NCBI RefSeq assembly: GCF_034190915.1
Contig: NW_026947491.1
Location: forward strand, 22,570,101 to 22,634,100
Source: Cavia porcellus
Taxonomy: Eukaryota > Chordata > Mammalia > Rodentia > Caviidae
DNA length: 64,000 bases
Reading direction: 5' to 3'
Under the pieces are notes generated by a model that did no database searches, had not been told where the DNA came from, and was given only the letters and a program-made list of their open reading frames with translations. Shown here one piece after another: positions 10,931-23,085 of this stretch (positions are counted from its first letter, which is position 1; each line of letters opens with the position of its first letter). A program made the position numbers and the translations under genes.

Positions 10931-12810
10931 ACAACTGTGCTCAGGGGTGTCAGATTATGTCCTGTGGAAATAATCCCTGGTCTCAGAGGATGGCTGTCTA
11001 GAGCAACCTGGGGCCCTTGTACATGACAGTATGAGGTCCCCTTGAGCAGTATGGGATGAATCAGTTCATTTCATTGCCTTATCAGTGAATCAGGCCTTAT
11101 TTGCTTTTCGGAGTAAAGGTAAGAGTACAAAAGCACTGAACTACATCTCCTAGTTTCCTATGTATTCTGAGATGGGGTCTGAGTTGCAGGTGTAGCCTCC
11201 ATTTTAGTTTCCTCCTGCATCACAAGGAACAGAAAGATTTTGTTTGTGATAAAATAATGGTAAAGTAAATGTCCTCAGGATAAAATACCTTGTATTTTGA
11301 ATATTTCATCACTGGCTGCAATGGCAAAAGCAATACCTTCTCTATATCTTCCAGGTGATGGAAAGAAGCAGGTATGAGCCACAGGTAAGTTAGCCACATG
11401 TTCCAAAATATAAAGTATTGACTTTGTATTGTGATATGTGTTACATTCCATGAGTTACTTCAGAGATAATGTAGACACAATTTTAGATGTTATCAATAAA
11501 CTAGGGAGTCATTTATAGATCTAAGCATAATTAATGCTAGAGCAAGTTATATAATGTTTACTGTATTGTGGGTATTTGTTATTCATTTATATTTCTGTTA
11601 TCACAGGTTGATCACTATATCCCATCAGAAATTGAGCACTGTTTGTATTCAAAAACTCTGTAAAATATTTCATTCTTAAATAGAAAAGCGAAGCACAGCT
11701 CAGGGAGACCCATGGGCCTCATGCTCACAGCTTGGCAGGAACTGTGTTCACTGATTTATCACATTTCTCAAACATTAAGCATTGGTCACTGAAGCATTGA
11801 TCAAGATGGACAGTGAAAAAGCAGATTTTATAAATTTATACCTAAAGTTGGTCAAACAAAACACAACATAAATCATAAGTTAGTACACCTCCTCTTTTTA
11901 TTAAACTGTGTATTTTCCTTCATGGCATTATTTAATCTTCTTGTTAAACCAATTACCAAAATCAGTAGCATTGTCAGCATAGGTAATAGAATAAAGGAAT
12001 TTACCTTAACATAGTCAATAATAATTATTCTTCCAAAAACCTATATTCTTCCCAAAAAACTTCACTGTTGACACAAACTCCTTTAAAAATGGGGTTATAG
12101 AGAAATCATTCCACCATTTATATTTTTGTAGAGATTACTATAACTTGTGATATCCACTTGTAGACAATTTATGTTTCTGCTGATCTCTAGCATCAGAAAC
12201 TCAGAGCAGAATGGTTGATTTTTTGGTAAAAGTGTTGGAAAAATTATCACAAGATTAAAAGTCATCATAAGAGAAGCATGAAAAGTAAACTTCTGATAAG
12301 ATAATGTAAAATTTTATATGATATAATATTCACTCCAACATGAAGGCAAACTAAGCAAAATTGTGTACTTGATATAATATACTATTATGCTGGGATATAT
12401 GCAGGTGTCTTCTGAGGATAATACACAAGTTGTATGAAAACTGATATCTGTCAAAAGCATGGTCACAAATCTCTCCATCAAAGATAACATCAAGTTCAAA
12501 AATAGTTGTTTTTTATATAGGATACGGAATATACGCAAAAACAAAATTTAAATCAAGGCTAGTAGACCATTCCCAACAATGGAAACCCAATTAAAATTTA
12601 CTTTTAGTGGTCTACTTCTCCCAACTGTAAAAGCAAAGCAAAATAATTACTACATAAATACTAATCCTATTTGGAAGTGAAAACTATATTTAAATTCACC
12701 TAAAGACACAGTAAAATGCAAAAACACTGGCATAAACAAAAATATGATTGTGTCAAATCAATTTTATTATGAGACCCCAAATACATAAACTAAATATTTA
12801 CAAGTAATTT
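10931..12810. other. Intergenic sequence 3' of the zinc-finger gene, copy 1
   Basis: AT-rich, no gene recognised. A 56-bp stretch near 12070-12125 is absent from copy 2 (about 42258). Confidence 0.4.
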
Positions 12811-12815
12811 ACATT

Positions 12816-12907
12816 CTTTTTTTTTGTTGTTGTTGGTACCGGGGATCTAACACATGATCTTGTGCTTGCCAGACAGGCGCTTATGCTACGAGCTAAATCC
12901 CCTGCCC
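12816..12907 (-). mobile_element. ID-like SINE (shared, copy 1)
   Basis: Poly-T/TTG tail, GGTACCGGGGATCTAACAC, GACAGGCGCTTATGC and GAGCTAAATCCCCTGCCC. The same insertion is at 42938-43028, so it predates the duplication. Confidence 0.85.
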
Positions 12908-13042
12908 ATATGTTAACTTACTGAGAAACAGAATGAATACACTTTAGGGTATCTCCTTTATGGAGTGTATTTTCTGGAATATTATTAAGGAAATATTGGC
13001 AACAATATGTTCATATTATTTCTACAGGTCTCCATTACATGA

Positions 13043-13200
13043 GATGGATGTGGTGGTATACACCTGTAATCCCAGCACTGGGGACCCTGAGGCAGGAGGA
13101 TCATTGCGAGTTCAAGACCAGCCTGAGCTACAAAGTGAGCTAAAGGCCAGTCTGAAGTTCATATTGAGACCCCGTCTCAAAAGACAAGAAAAAAAGTCAA
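13043..13200 (+). mobile_element. B1-like SINE (shared, copy 1)
   Basis: GGATGTGGTGGTATACACC, CCTGTAATCCCAGCACT, GAGGCAGGAGGATCATTG, GAGTTCAAGACCAGCCTGAG and an A-rich tail after GACCCCGTCTC. It contains the repeated CCAGCCTG / CCAGTCTG internal segment of duplicated-type B1. Matching copy at 43160-43327. Confidence 0.9.
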
Positions 13201-13209
13201 TCATTATAT

Positions 13210-13610
13210 GAGTAGATTTCATAGGATATTCAAAATAGGCTTGCATGGAATTTCTCTCCAGTGTGACTTCATGTTTTTGACAGTACCCAAATATGCCAAA
13301 ATCTTTCCTTTATTGCTGACTTCAGGCTTTCTGCCCAGTGTGACTTTATTCAACCATTTAAATGATATCATTGTATGTTTTCACACACATCTTACAAAGA
13401 TAAATGTATTGCAGTGTGAGTGCATCCCATCTTACTCACTCTGCCTTCACACATATGGTTTGCCCAGTATACCATCTTCATGTACTTGAGGGCACTTTTC
13501 TGTACTGAATGTTTCCTCACATTCCTTTCATACATAGGGTTTCTTCTGAGTGGATTCCTTCACGTCTTTGACAAGTATTCTGTTGGCTGAAGATTCCTCA
13601 CATTACTGAT
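13210..13610 (-). pseudogene. Fossil zinc fingers downstream of the stop codon (copy 1)
   Basis: Beyond the TGA at 13613-13611 the minus strand continues with finger-like blocks at roughly 84-base spacing: a KKPYV linker followed by KECEETFSTEK and VHEDG, then GKPYV again, and GGAGAGAAAT-type linker remnants near 13245. In-frame stops replace finger cysteines. The ancestral array was therefore longer; an upstream stop turned this part into 3' untranslated sequence. Candidate AATAAA signals occur at 13310-13305 and near 13345. Confidence 0.65.
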
Positions 13611-15255
13611 TCACAGCTTTTCTTCAGTGTGACATCTTGCATGTATTTGAAAAAATTTTTGTCTAGTGTATGCTTTTCCACATTGTTCACACACATAGTT
13701 TTTCGTATGTGTATCCCCACTGTGAATACTTGCATGTCTTCGACAGTGACTGAGTGTGCTGAACGCTTTCCCACATTGCTTACATACATAGGGCTTCTCT
13801 CCAGTGTGGGATCTTCTGTGCCTAGATAATGTGGACTTATCAGCAAACCCTTTTCCACAGTGCTTACATTCATAGGGTTTCTCTCCAGTGTGAATTCTTT
13901 CATGTACATGACAATTAGTCTGTTGGTTGAAAGACTTTCCACATTGCTTACATACATAGGGTTTCTCCCCAGTATGAATTCTTTCATGTATTTGAAAATA
14001 ATTCTGTGTAGTGAATGCTTTCCCACACTGTTTGCACACATAGGGTCTCTCCTCACTGTGAACTCTTTCATGTCTTTGACAATGACTGCGTCTGTTGAAC
14101 GCTTTTCCACATTGTGTACATATATAAGGTTTCTCACCAGTGTGGGATCTTGTATGTCTATGATATGTGGACTTGTCAGTAAATCTTTTTTCACATTGCT
14201 TACATGCATAGGGTTTCTCACCCGTGTGAATTCTTTCATGTACATGAAGGTTACCATTCTGGATGAAAGATTTTCCACACTGCTTACACACATAAGGTTT
14301 CTCCCCACTGTGAATTCCTTGATGTTTCTGCAAACTTGCTTTTTGGCTGAAAGATATTCCACACTGCTCACATACATAGGGTTTCTCCCCAGTGTGAGTT
14401 CTTTCATGATTTTGACAGTGACTGTACCTGTTGAATGCTTTTCCACACTGCTTACATGCATAGGGTTTCTCACCAGTGCGGGATTTTGTATGTCTACGAT
14501 ATTTGGGCTTATCACTGAATTGTTTTCTACATTGCTTTCCTACATAGGATTTCTCAGCTGTATGATTACTTTCATGTGTTTTATAGGACCTCTTTGTAAT
14601 GAATGTTTTCCCACACTGGTTACATACATACAGTTTTTTCCCAGTGTGAATTCTTTTATGTCTATGAAAGGAATTATTATCAGCTAGTATTTTCATATAT
14701 GCCTTAGATATATAAGCCTTCTCATTAACATGTTTTCTTTCATGTATTTGAATATGATATGAAGAAATGAAAGGTTTCCCACACTGCTTGAATAAATGTG
14801 AATTCTCCCCCCTATGATTTCTTTCATGCATTTGAACATCATGGGGTATGCTGGAGGCTTTTACACTTTTCTTACCTAAAAAGATCTTCTCTCTAGTGTA
14901 ACTTGGTTCAGTAGGGTCAGAGGAGACTTTCCTACAGTGCTCACATTGACAGCATTTCTCTCCAAGTTTTCTCATTTCATGGTTTTGAAAGAGTTGAGTA
15001 TCAGTGCAGGTTTTTCTATTTCCATTGCTTTTATACAGTTTCTCTTCAAATCCCAAATAATCATCCTGGTTCAGCTGAGTGTGAGCCATGACAGGCTCAT
15101 TTAGCCTCCTATGCCCAATCAGGGGCTTCCTACAAGCAAGGCTTTCACTTGGCTTTAAAGCAGGTTGGCGCATGTCTGCATGAGCATCTGGAGTCCAAAT
15201 ACATAATTCTTCTTGTTTCCAAGCTTTATATTGACAGCATTTTCCCACATCATTT
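13611..15255 (-). CDS. KRAB zinc-finger protein, last exon with C2H2 finger array (copy 1)
   Basis: Predicted nuclear DNA-binding transcriptional repressor. This terminal exon starts after a TTATTACAG acceptor (AG at 15257-15256) and ends at TGA 13613-13611, giving 547 codons. About 200 residues of spacer with decayed fingers come first, then 12 tandem finger units joined by TGEKPY-type linkers. Unit 2 (YVGKQC...HTKSR) has lost a cysteine and the last histidine. The other eleven keep CxxC and HxxxH; the last follows an irregular SGDTHTKN linker. Cys replaces the usual core Leu before the first zinc His in four fingers (SHC or TNC). Joined to the KRAB exons the frame is open, about 611 aa. The paralogue is at 43866-45423; plus-strand ORFs of 275 aa and less here are antisense shadows. 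Specific gene name not assignable. Confidence 0.93.
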
Positions 15256-16843
15256 CTGTAATAAAAAATGAAAAAAATACCACAATGAAAATGGTCTTCA
15301 TATTAATTTACTAGGACAAGTTCTAGTTTGATGCCTGCTAAGAAATTTCAACAATGAATTGACTTAATAGTTATGAGGGTGCCTGTCAAACACCAATTTC
15401 CAAAAAGATGGTATTTATTTGGATGGAAATTTTTCATTAGTACCTGTCTGCAATATACAATGTCTAGTTTCATTTAGGGGAAGAGTCTTGCATACTGAGT
15501 CTTACATTTTGATGAATTTTGATACCTTTTCAATAATCACTCTCCCATTCTCTCCTTAACCTGATCATCTTTCCTACTTCCAAAAGCAACTTTCGGTTTT
15601 CTATCATTTCTCTTTTACCGATTACATTTTTTTGAGTTTCTTATTTAACATATCACTTCCTGTGTCTGACAACTTCCTAATATTATGGGATGGAGTGTCA
15701 ACTATTTTTGTTTTTTGGCCAAAGACATGATATTCTTTCATATGCCTGAATATATTGCACATTTTTTCTTTTTTGTTACTAGCAACTCAACTCACAATCA
15801 TATGCTTGCCAGGTAGGTGCTTTGCCACTGAGCTATATCCCTGGCCTAGCACACTTTTTCTGGTCTGAGAATTAAACACATATCTTAGCACTGAATTTTA
15901 ACTTTAGAATCTTTTTCTTTTTTCTTTCGACAGATCCTCGTGGATCATTAATTTCCTCAGCCTGAACATCAGGTTGTCATCATACTGATTCAGCTTCCCA
16001 AACTGCAGGGATTACAAAATGTACTACCATGTAGAGCAGGCCCCACATTTCCATTTCCAGGCTTCCAGAGATGGGTACCTGGGTTATTTCCAGAGCTCAA
16101 CTAATGTGACTTGTATTCAAATCTTAGCTACTGTGACTATCTATGGGAAACTTGCATTGATTACATGAATTCACAAATCACGGTGACAAAGAATTTCAAC
16201 TCCTTTGTGAATATACCCAAGCAGGTATTTCTAGGTTCAAACAGATACTTCTATTCTTACTTTGAGACATCTCTATGTTCACTATGATTATCAGATTATC
16301 ACTATGGTTCTGGTTTATATTCTGACTGAAAATGTATGTGGGTACCTTGTATGAATTTTAAAACATGAGTGGACTAAACCTCTGGGGAATATTTTGAAAA
16401 CAGTTATTATCACAATACTGGCATTCATTTGCATTTTGAATACTTCCTCCATGTAGCTATTTCATGAGAGTGGCACACTCATAATGTGTGTGGCAGACGC
16501 ATAAATAGATACCTTGTATGTGAGTTCTTTTCAAAATTAAAATTTTTTCTTTTCACATATTTCTATAAATACTATCAAAATGCTATGTGGCACAATTCAA
16601 TGATATTATTCATGAAAGAATTTTCTTATATTAACATGCCGGGTAGTGATATTTGTTGCATAGTATCAGTATTATCAGTTTCCTATATTGGAATATTTCT
16701 GTACTCCATCTTCAGATTATATAGAATTATATTTATCTATCTCCAAAGAATTTTTGAGTGATTAATTTCAACATGGCCTCATTTATAACATTTCTGCTCA
16801 CAAATTGACTCTTGAGGAACATTTTTTTCTAAGTGCAAGTTAC
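15256..16843 (-). other. Intron 3 of the copy 1 zinc-finger gene
   Basis: About 1.59 kb, GT donor at 16843-16842 and AG acceptor at 15257-15256. AT-rich. It carries a decayed ID-like SINE (15765-15846, minus; GCCACTGAGCTATATCCCTGGCC). Nothing coding seen. Confidence 0.7.
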
Positions 16844-16904
16844 CTTAGATTCTTTGAGCAATTTTTGTACTCTTGTCCAATTTGCTGGTTATCCCACGTT
16901 CTTC
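16844..16904 (-). CDS. KRAB-b/C-type exon, 61 bp (copy 1)
   Basis: Too short to appear as an ORF. On the minus strand GTGATTCAG precedes 16904 and GTAAC follows 16844. In the phase left by the KRAB-A exon it reads GRTWDNQQIGQEYKNCSKNL then R. This matches the WEDQNIE..YKN..RNLR block that follows KRAB-A in many rodent and primate KRAB-ZNF proteins. Length 61 keeps frame with both neighbouring exons. Such boxes modulate KRAB-A binding to TRIM28. Confidence 0.85.
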
Positions 16905-17036
16905 CTGAATCACAGACAGAAAAATACAGAAGTCACTATATCACTATATAAAAATGAACAGATTCTGGTTAGATTCATGGTGTAATGAATCTAACCTAAG
17001 ACAGTCTTCAAAATGCTTCCATGTTCTATTTAATTA

Positions 17037-17225
<189 letters not shown>

Positions 17226-17763
17226 CTAAATAATCACACAGTTACCACAAAGAACGTTGAGACTCACAGCCTGAGTTACCTCAAATCTTCTTACAAAACC
17301 TGAATCAAAGTCGATTCCTTCAAATAGTAATTCCATGTACCGGTCACCAATACCATGTACATGCAGATATTTGCACAGAGCAATTCGGATGCAACTATTA
17401 AAACAAATGTACAATAATTGCACCGGTTCCCTGCAGGGTTACCCAAAATGCGTATGTGCACTGCCTTTAAAGTGGATCTTAGAGGAAGCCTTCAAATCAC
17501 CATCCACAAAGCACAGGAACAGATAAATACTTCATGAATGGCATTGATACACCATATAGTATCTGTCTCTTCAAATTTGATTATTCATAGAATTGAGCCC
17601 ATCTTTTTTTTTCTACTTAGGCAGCATTTGGAAACTTGAATCATGTTTCATTGAAAGAAACTTAAACATTAAACTTTATGAGTAATCATTAAAATACTAA
17701 TGAATACACTTTTATCGGCACAAGTCTAAGGACATTAATGGAATGATAAAAAATAGTAGAATG

Positions 17764-17926
17764 AAGCTGGGCATGGTAGCTCATGCCTGTAATCCTAGCA
17801 CTTGGTAGGCTGAGGCAGGAGGATCACTGTGAGTTCAAGACCAGCCTAGGCTACAAACTGAGCTCAAGGCCAGCCTGAAAAGCATAGTGAGACCCTGTCT
17901 CAAAAAGCCAAAATGCCAAAAACAAA
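17764..17926 (+). mobile_element. B1-like SINE (shared, copy 1)
   Basis: GCTGGGCATGGTAGCTCATG, CCTGTAATCCTAGCACTTGG, GAGTTCAAGACCAGCCTAGG, then GAGCTCAAGGCCAGCCTG and GAGACCCTGTCTC. The repeated CCAGCCT segment marks a duplicated-type B1. Counterpart 48141-48308. Confidence 0.92.
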
Positions 17927-20076
17927 AAAGTAGAATGATGGAGAATAGTCGATAGTACTCTCTGTTAAAGCTCATAACAACAAATGAGCATCTCACACGC
18001 ACGTGAAAGCAATTAGACAATGGTGAAATGGAAGGTAACGAGAATATGATTAAAAATGTAGTTAATCCAAATTCTAGGAGAGTAAACAAGTACTCTGTTC
18101 TATGGGTCTCTTCTTTATGAAGCAAAGTACGTAAAAGCTGTCATAAAAGAGAAACAAGTAGAACGGTTTAGATATTATACAGTGGTGGGAATCAAGATTG
18201 GGATCAATGGATTTCAGAAAGAAGACTATTCTGGTACCAAGTTCTTGCTGGTACCAATCTACAGAAATAGCAAGAACTTCACAAAGCTAGTCGGGAACAC
18301 TGTGCAGAGGGAAAGGTGAGAGGGCTGCTCCAGGAAAGAAGACATCTGGTCTGCAACAGAAAAATGTTGATGTGAAAACAAAAAGGAACAAACAAAATTG
18401 CTGGTAATGGAAATGGTGGCAGTACCAACAAGACAGCAGTGAGACATCTCAGCGTCCTCAAAGCAGAGGGCCTGGGAAGATGCTATTCCTGAAAGTGAAG
18501 AAACACTTATGAACACGGTGGGAATTAAAGTGAAGATTTCTGACACCATGACTTACTGATGACCGAGACTTAATTAGTGGACAGGAACAGCTTTTCATCT
18601 TCCTACCAAGAGGAATGTGCGTTCACTTATGGGAGACTAAGCGAAGTATAAGAAATCTCCATGAGACGGGACATCCTGTCAATGAGGCTGTAGCAGGGAT
18701 CAAAGAATGCTTCAGTGTGACGCTCAGCACACTCAGCTCTTAAAAAATTTGAGCAACTACAGTGCCTTGAGATCCTTGCCAATCACCCTAATGTGTGCCA
18801 AGTCTCAGATGTATGGAGCACATTTTCTTTTTTTCTCTCTCTCTTTTTAGATTTCTTGAGAGAAGCACCAGATTTTCTGAGATTATTCATGTGATTCATT
18901 TCATTTTCAACAGAGAAAGTGAAATAAAAGGGGTTATAGCTCCTTCTTTTTTCTTTTCAGGTGAAAGTTGCTGCTAGGATATTTATTGAAGACCAACAGT
19001 GAGACAAGGCATACAGTGTTTTTTTGCCCAGTTGACAAAGTTTCTTTGAATGCTGATTGTATTTCTTTGACACCATACACTTTTAGAATATGTGTTAGTA
19101 CTATATGGCCAAATGCTTTGCATCCTAGTGTCAAAGTCCAATTCACTGGCTTCACACTGTCATGATATGTTTTCTGCTACAGTATAGAAAGTTATACTCA
19201 AATAATTCAAGGAAAGAGACACTATGGTGACTACTGTTATGTCAGGTTATCTGGTGGTAAAACACAATGATGATTAAATTGTTCAGTTCTGACCTGTGTT
19301 GTTCTGTTACTATGTTCGCTTTTATCTCAATCTCCCTCTTTTCTCTTTTTTTTAAAAAATTAATTTATATTTTATTTTTTTAATTAAGAGGAAACTAAAT
19401 TTAAAAATAGCGGGATATATTATAGTACCTTTTTTGTTTTCCTATTAACCTGATTTGAATCCCTGTTTTGCTCTCCCCATCTTGCTCTGACTGATTTTAC
19501 TATATTCTGTTTTGTTTGATAGAGTCAAGTTTGAGGGTATAGGCAACCACTTTGAAAGGCAATAAGGTTTACTATCATGCCCATTTTGGTTTGACTATTA
19601 TCTTCTTTAGAAGTCCTGTAAGGTCTCCAATGTAGGTTTTATTGGTCTTATTCTGTATCATTTTGTTCAATTCTATTACACCTGACGATATAGGCAACTC
19701 TTTTTAAGATAGCAAGAGGCATAATGGTAACCAGTGTTGATCACCTGGTATTGTTTTTGCATCATGTACTATGTCCATCCTTCTGTTCTAACTCACTCTA
19801 TTTTGCTTTGTCACATTTGAGTTATTTTTGTTTTTCTTTTTCTCTTCAAAAACCCAAAAAGTGTAATTGTTATTGTAAAAAAGAGAGGAAAAGAAAGTGG
19901 TCTAAAGGATATAACTGCATGTATATTTAAGTGTGTGGATAGAAAACCATATTACTGAGTTTTTATTGGTTCATTGAACAAAACTGTCTGCAATTTCATT
20001 GTATGAATGTCTAATTTGTATGTTTTAATTTTGTAATTTGGACAACTGTTTCTAAGATGACAATATGTAACCTATT

Positions 20077-20182
20077 TTTTTTTTTTTTTTGTCTTTTTCG
20101 TTTTTATCGGTACCAGGGATCGAACTCACAACTGTCTGCTTGCAAAGCAGGCGCTTATGCTGCTGAGCTAAATCCCCAGCCC
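20077..20182 (-). mobile_element. ID-like SINE present only in copy 1, with target-site duplication
   Basis: Poly-T, GGTACCAGGGATCGAACTCAC, GCAGGCGCTTATGC and GCTGAGCTAAATCCCCAGCC. It is flanked by CAATATGTAACCTATT at 20061-20076 and 20183-20198. Copy 2 has a single uninterrupted CAATATGTAACCTATT at about 50454-50469. It therefore inserted after the duplication. Confidence 0.95.
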
Positions 20183-20218
20183 CAATATGTAACCTATTAA
20201 CTAGTGATTTCTTTTTGC

Positions 20219-20319
20219 TTTTTTTTTTTTTTTAACTATTTGTCGGTACCAGGGATCGAACTCACGACCGCCTACTTGCAAGGTAGGTGCTTATGCCGCT
20301 GAGCTAAATCCCCAGATCC
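20219..20319 (-). mobile_element. ID-like SINE (shared, copy 1)
   Basis: Poly-T, TCGGTACCAGGGATCGAACT, CGCCTACTTGCAAGGTAGG and GCTGAGCTAAATCCCCAG. The same site is filled at 50490-50589. Confidence 0.9.
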
Positions 20320-20761
20320 TGTGATTGCTTACTGTATATTATTTTCTAGAAATTCTGTATTACGTGTACCCTTTTGCTGTTTTTGTTTTCCCCCTCTAAA
20401 AAAAAAAAAGTCCAATTCACTGTATATAATGAAATACGCTCACCAACTTGTGCACTTTTATTTTTTTAAATGGTGCTAAAAGAACCTATTCTTTGCAAGT
20501 TACCCATGTTGTTCCTTAGGCATTTTATCTTTGCACATATTGCTGAAGAAATATGAATAATTTCACTGTTTTTCTGTATGTGTACAATGTACATTTTAAA
20601 TTGATATGCACAATGCACTCGGTAACTACAATTTTTTGGAAATGTCAATCAGGAGTTGCTTTTCAGATTTTCAACACATTATTTCTTTAAATACAAAAGA
20701 AAATTCATTCAAAATCAAGAAGTAATAAAGTAATCAGGCCATGATCACAAAGCCAAACTTT

Positions 20762-20915
20762 AATCAGGCATGGTGGTACTGATTTCCCAGTACTTTGGAG
20801 GCTTGGTAAGGCAAACATCAAAGAGTTTGAGATTATCATGATTTCATTGTTCACCCTGGGCTATGCAGTACATACAAAGCCAGTCTAAATTATAAAGTGA
20901 GATCCTGTGTCAGGT
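20762..20915 (+). mobile_element. Decayed B1-like SINE (shared, copy 1)
   Basis: AGGCATGGTGGTACTGATTT, CCCAGTACTTTGGAGGCTTG, AGCCAGTCTAAATT and GTGAGATCCTGTGTCAG follow the B1 order but with many changes. Counterpart 51055-51205. Confidence 0.6.
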
Positions 20916-21944
20916 TTTTGGGTAGTATCATAAAAGACTAAAAGCATTTAATACCTTGTGAGCAAGGTGATTATCCGGCATGATATACATGAAATACATT
21001 AAAACTGCACCTTTCAAATCAGTGTATGGTTCTACTAAGTATATAAGACAAATGAGTCTTATGAAAGAGGCAGTCTTCAGTGGATCCAGAAGGAAACAGA
21101 TTATTGATTTTGGATGCAACTGGAGTTTCCACCCATGGAAGAAATCACAATGTATTTTATTTATATTTGTAGGAACAGGTATGTGCTTGGCAATCTAGAC
21201 TTAATACCCATCTAGCCTGTGTACTCAGGTTATATGTTGAAATAAACATGCAGATAAAAAAAAGTGTTTCCACAAAAGAAACTCAAGTAGCTAAGTAAGA
21301 AAAATTGGTATTTGTGAAAAGCATGGAAAATAAATGTAACAAAAAGAAAATATTTAAAGTGTAGACAATATGAAGATTTTGTACACAGAAGTAAATATTT
21401 ATGAATACAAGTCTAAAAAGTAAGTACAATATAGCTCACTGAAGATAAACTCTGAATACAAAATAAGATGTAAATCTAATTTGAGAAAATCACCAAAGAA
21501 AATTGCCATGTGAAAAAACTCAGTAATTTGGCTTATTCAAAAACGGAAAATCAACCCATACACTCCAAGCTCATCTCATTTACTTTAGTTCTTACTAAAT
21601 CCTAAAGAAAAGTGAGTTTTTTCCAATTACCAGGGAAAATATTATGATATTATTTCTGGAACTAAATATGATTCTTTTCAAGTAAATCAGAAAGATCCTG
21701 AACCACATAACAATGCAATGGATGAGAAAGTACTTTGGAAATGACTTACATATCAACCCCTGTGAACAAAGAGACCAAAAATAAATAAATAAATAAATCC
21801 CAAGATGTTTCTCAGTGAAATTTCTGTAACCCTTATTGCCCAGTTCAGAATGTTTTCCAGTGTGTGGGTAATAGACAACCCTTTCAGGAAAGTGTCCTTA
21901 GTACCTCTGCATCTTTTTTTTTTTTTTTTTTTTTACAAATTTTT

Positions 21945-22075
21945 TTTTTTTTTTTTGTCTTTTTGAGACAGGGTCTCTTTATGCAGTTCAGGCTGGCCTT
22001 GAGCTCACTCTATAGCCCAGGCTGGCCTTGAACTCCCAGTGATTCTCCAGTTTCAACCCCCATTCCCAGCTCAAC
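21945..22075 (-). mobile_element. B1-like SINE (shared, copy 1)
   Basis: Long T tracts, TTTTTGAGACAGGGTCTC, GTTCAGGCTGGCCTTGAGCT, then AGCCCAGGCTGGCCTTGAAC. The repeated CAGGCTGGCCTTGA marks the internally duplicated B1 form. Counterpart 52228-52358. Confidence 0.9.
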
Positions 22076-22175
22076 CACTGCATCTTTCTCAGCATTCTAA
22101 ATTCTATGGAAAGCCTCACTGCAATAGTAAAATGGTAAAGAGCACTTTATTTAGTTAGCTCATACATAAGGCACC

Positions 22176-22274
22176 TAGGAGCTAGGGATTTATCTCAGCG
22201 GCATAAGCACCTGCCTTGCAAGCCGGGGGTCATGACTTCGATCCTCGGTACTGATATAAAGATTAAAAAAAAAA
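22176..22274 (+). mobile_element. ID-like SINE (shared, copy 1)
   Basis: GAGCTAGGGATTTATCTCAG, GGCATAAGCACCTGCCTTGC, TTCGATCCTCGGTACTGAT and an A-rich tail. Counterpart 52457-52558. Confidence 0.9.
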
Positions 22275-22619
22275 GACACTTCAATAGAGAAAGGGCTTGA
22301 AGTAGAGTTGGGAAATTAACAATTTCGATAAGAATTAAAATAAGGCTATGACCTAGGATTTACAACCGAAGGTGAACTTTCTGTGTCAAGGAACAATGCA
22401 GAGTCCCCGCAACTAAAAAAAGTTACAGACAACCCCTACTAAACTGACTTTTGAGGACTGTGACATACACAATAACCAATTTTCTCTAAAACCTATTTCC
22501 TTTAACCCTGCAAGCTGAGCAAATGGTTAAAGAGCTTGATTAAAGTGGTTGTTTGGGCTGGCATTACGGTTAACACTTGCACTCCAACCTCTTCAGCAGC
22601 TAAAGCAGTAGAACTGCCA

Positions 22620-22835
22620 ACATTTCAAAAAGCCGTTGAGAGTTCGAGTCCAGTCTGGGCTACAAAGTGAGCTTAAGGCCAGCCTGAATTGTAGAGCAAC
22701 CCATCTGTCTCAAAAAGACGAGACACAAAACAAAACAACCTAGCTCACCTGGGGATTTAGCTCAGCAGCACAAGAACCTGCCTGGCAAGCTTAAGGTCGT
22801 TAAGTTCTGTCCCCGGTCCCAAAAAAGAAAAAGTG
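22620..22835 (+). mobile_element. Truncated B1 followed by an ID-like SINE (shared, copy 1)
   Basis: 22620-22737 has GAGTTCGAGTCCAGTCTGGG, GTGAGCTTAAGGCCAGCCTG and CTGTCTCAAAAA. 22749-22835 has CTGGGGATTTAGCTCAGCAG, CCTGCCTGGCAAGC and CCCCGGTCCCAAAAAAG. The pair also sits at 52905-53113. Confidence 0.8.
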
Positions 22836-22849
22836 TTTTAAACCTACAC

Positions 22850-23085
22850 AGCCATGTGTAACACGTGGCCACTGAACAACTGAACTGAGTAACTGCTCGG
22901 CTCTGCTTGTTTATAACTCACTCTGTACTGAGCGCCCACAAGGGCACCCACTTGGGGCGCTTCCTGAAATTCAGGGAGCTATTCTTATTTCCAATAAAAT
23001 CTCTCCTAACGTCCTTTGTTCGTTCGATAATTCATTCTTTAATATGAGGTTATTAGCTCTGCTTATGCAGTAGCATCACTACGAG
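22850..23085 (+). mobile_element. Possible LTR fragment (copy 1)
   Basis: TGTGTAACACGTGGCC, a TTTATAACTC TATA-like box and CCAATAAAATCTC polyadenylation signal are spaced as in a short LTR. Boundaries and class are not established; no target duplication was seen. Counterpart 53132-53370. Confidence 0.3.

Larger units (their letters stand above)
19010..20412 (+). mobile_element. L1-type 3'UTR fragment with poly-A (copy 1)
   Basis: This block is homologous, in inverse orientation, to the 3' half of the element at 36735-40131. Shared landmarks include GATATGTTT..TACT..AGTATA, TCAAGGAAAGAGACACTATGG, CCTATTAACCTGATTTGAAT, AAGATAGCAAGAGGCA..ATGGTAACCA and GTATTACGTGTACCCTTTT before the terminal A run. 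No ORF1 or ORF2 is attached, so it is 5'-truncated. Two ID-like SINEs interrupt it. Counterpart 49370-50680. Confidence 0.65.

Noticed and set aside
13860..14687. 275-codon plus-strand ORF opposite the copy 1 finger exon (and 271-codon equivalent at 44115-44930)
   Set aside because: Antisense shadow of a highly periodic finger array; repeated motifs ([12 protein letters not shown]) mirror the linker codons. The same applies to the 305- and 276-codon minus-strand alternate frames.
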